From Candidatus Parcubacteria bacterium (GTDB lineage Bacteria; Patescibacteriota; Patescibacteriia; Patescibacteriales; UBA12075), in NCBI GenBank assembly GCA_023142215.1, contig JAGLJW010000082.1, forward strand, positions 1 to 6,792: DNA of 6,792 bases, given 5' to 3'. This document shows, piece by piece, positions 6,138-6,792 of this stretch. A program made the position numbers and the translations under genes. The first letter of the stretch is position 1; the number at the start of each line of letters is the position of its first letter. Below the pieces are notes generated by a model that did no database searches, was not told where the DNA came from, and saw only the letters and a program-made list of their open reading frames with translations.

Positions 6138-6761
6138 ATGTTATTAAAAAGACTGGAAATAGAAAAAAAATTAAAAACTAATAGTTTGGCTGGTAATGTT
6201 AAAATTAGTAATCGTGACAAAGTAACAACTGTAAAAAAAGCAGCGAAAGAAATTTCGCAAAAATTACATTCTTCCTTATCTGAAAGTAAAAAATATGATT
6301 ATTTGAAAAAAGAATTAGGTCTGGGTACTGCTGAAAGAAAAAAAGTAATGTCAATTTTTGAAAATAAGTTCAACAGAGAAGATTTAGTTAAAAAAGTGCA
6401 AGGTTTTCAAAATAAAAGGACTCAATTAATGTTTTTAAAGAAAGCAGGAATTGAGCCAGAAGAAAGAGCAAAAATTGTTAGAGAAGCTGGGCCAAAAAGA
6501 GTATCTGAATATTTAAGAGATAAAGATTATTCAGGTATTAAAGGTGGGGCTATTGGTCTTGCTCGAGAAAAAGAGGATAAAAAGAAAGCTTCGCTTGGGT
6601 TGTCTTCTAAAAAAGTTAAATCTGTTTTTAGCGATGGAAAGGCTAAGTTTGCTGGTTCAGTACAACAAAAATCAAAGTTTGCTGGAGGTTCTTTAGATTC
6701 AGAATCTAGGCCATTGAATAATAGTGGTGACGCTGGTGGTACAAAACCGATGGGGTTTTAG
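6138..6761 (+). CDS. Small, highly basic protein of unknown function
   Basis: I do not recognise this 207-residue protein. The ATG follows the permease stop after a single base, so it is almost certainly co-transcribed and probably translationally coupled. There is no signal peptide or membrane segment, and it is very rich in Lys, so it should be cytoplasmic. Residues 1-130 look helical. Within them two similar stretches start at 55 and 99, sharing LKK, then Gly with Leu/Ile, then ER-x-K, which suggests a repeated helix-turn-helix-like unit. Residues 133-207 are low-complexity, rich in Gly, Ser and Lys, with KxKFAG twice (168-173 and 178-183). Its position suggests an accessory role with the transporter, perhaps contacting the ATPase or its extension, but nothing in the sequence proves this. 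A nucleic-acid-binding role would also fit its charge. It ends in TAG, and no terminator is visible in the remaining 31 bases. Confidence 0.82.
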   Translation: MLLKRLEIEKKLKTNSLAGNVKISNRDKVTTVKKAAKEISQKLHSSLSESKKYDYLKKELGLGTAERKKVMSIFENKFNREDLVKKVQGFQNKRTQLMFLKKAGIEPEERAKIVREAGPKRVSEYLRDKDYSGIKGGAIGLAREKEDKKKASLGLSSKKVKSVFSDGKAKFAGSVQQKSKFAGGSLDSESRPLNNSGDAGGTKPMGF

Positions 6762-6767
6762 ATTGAT

Positions 6768-6792
6768 ACATAACACATAACACATAACACAT
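6768..6792. repeat. ACATAAC heptamer tandem repeat at the window edge
   Basis: Three perfect copies of ACATAAC (6768-6774, 6775-6781, 6782-6788) and four bases of a fourth (ACAT) run to the last base. The array begins seven bases after the stop codon of the basic protein and may continue beyond the window. The units are too short and have no spacers, so it is a microsatellite-like array, not CRISPR. Confidence 0.88.

Noticed and set aside
6768..6792. Start of a CRISPR array
   Set aside because: Units are seven bases, contiguous and without spacers.
1..6792. Alternative genetic code with TGA as Gly or Trp, known in some Candidate Phyla Radiation lineages
   Set aside because: No in-frame TGA occurs within the genes, and Gly and Trp use GGN and TGG. 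The lack of TGA stops among only five genes is not informative.

Overview
The window is a strongly A+T-rich bacterial segment with every recognisable gene on the + strand. Standard genetic code fits: stops are TAA or TAG, Gly is encoded by GGN, and no in-frame TGA interrupts a gene. Low GC, scarce Shine-Dalgarno sequences, a GILT-like thioredoxin-fold lipoprotein and an ABC ATPase with an unfamiliar C-terminal extension together suggest a member of the Patescibacteria (Candidate Phyla Radiation). That placement is inference from gene content, not from a phylogenetic marker search.

Layout. (1) 1-2049: the 3' three-quarters of gyrA, cut by the left window edge, so the catalytic Tyr region is missing. 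(2) 2050-2333: a 284-base spacer holding an imperfect inverted-repeat element built from two variants of a widely dispersed bacterial intergenic repeat, then a near-consensus sigma-70-type promoter. (3) 2334-3311: a monocistronic gene for a Cys-rich lipoprotein with a thioredoxin-like (GILT/DsbC-like) domain, closed by a strong intrinsic terminator at 3333-3362. (4) 3403-6761: a tight three-gene run. It encodes a MacB/LolD-type ABC ATPase with a 260-residue C-terminal extension containing an internally duplicated domain, a MacB/FtsX-type permease, and a small, very basic protein of unknown function that starts one base after the permease stop. (5) 6768-6792: a perfect ACATAAC heptamer tandem repeat running off the right edge.

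How the genes work together. The ATPase and permease should form a mechanotransmission-type (MacB-like) ABC complex, with a homodimeric permease driven by two ATPase subunits. No MacA-like adaptor and no second permease lie in the window. The basic protein is probably co-expressed with them. The lipoprotein is probably an extracytoplasmic thiol-disulfide protein and has its own transcription unit, so a link to the transporter is only positional. The most unusual element is the duplicated domain on the ATPase: two 53-residue copies align without gaps.
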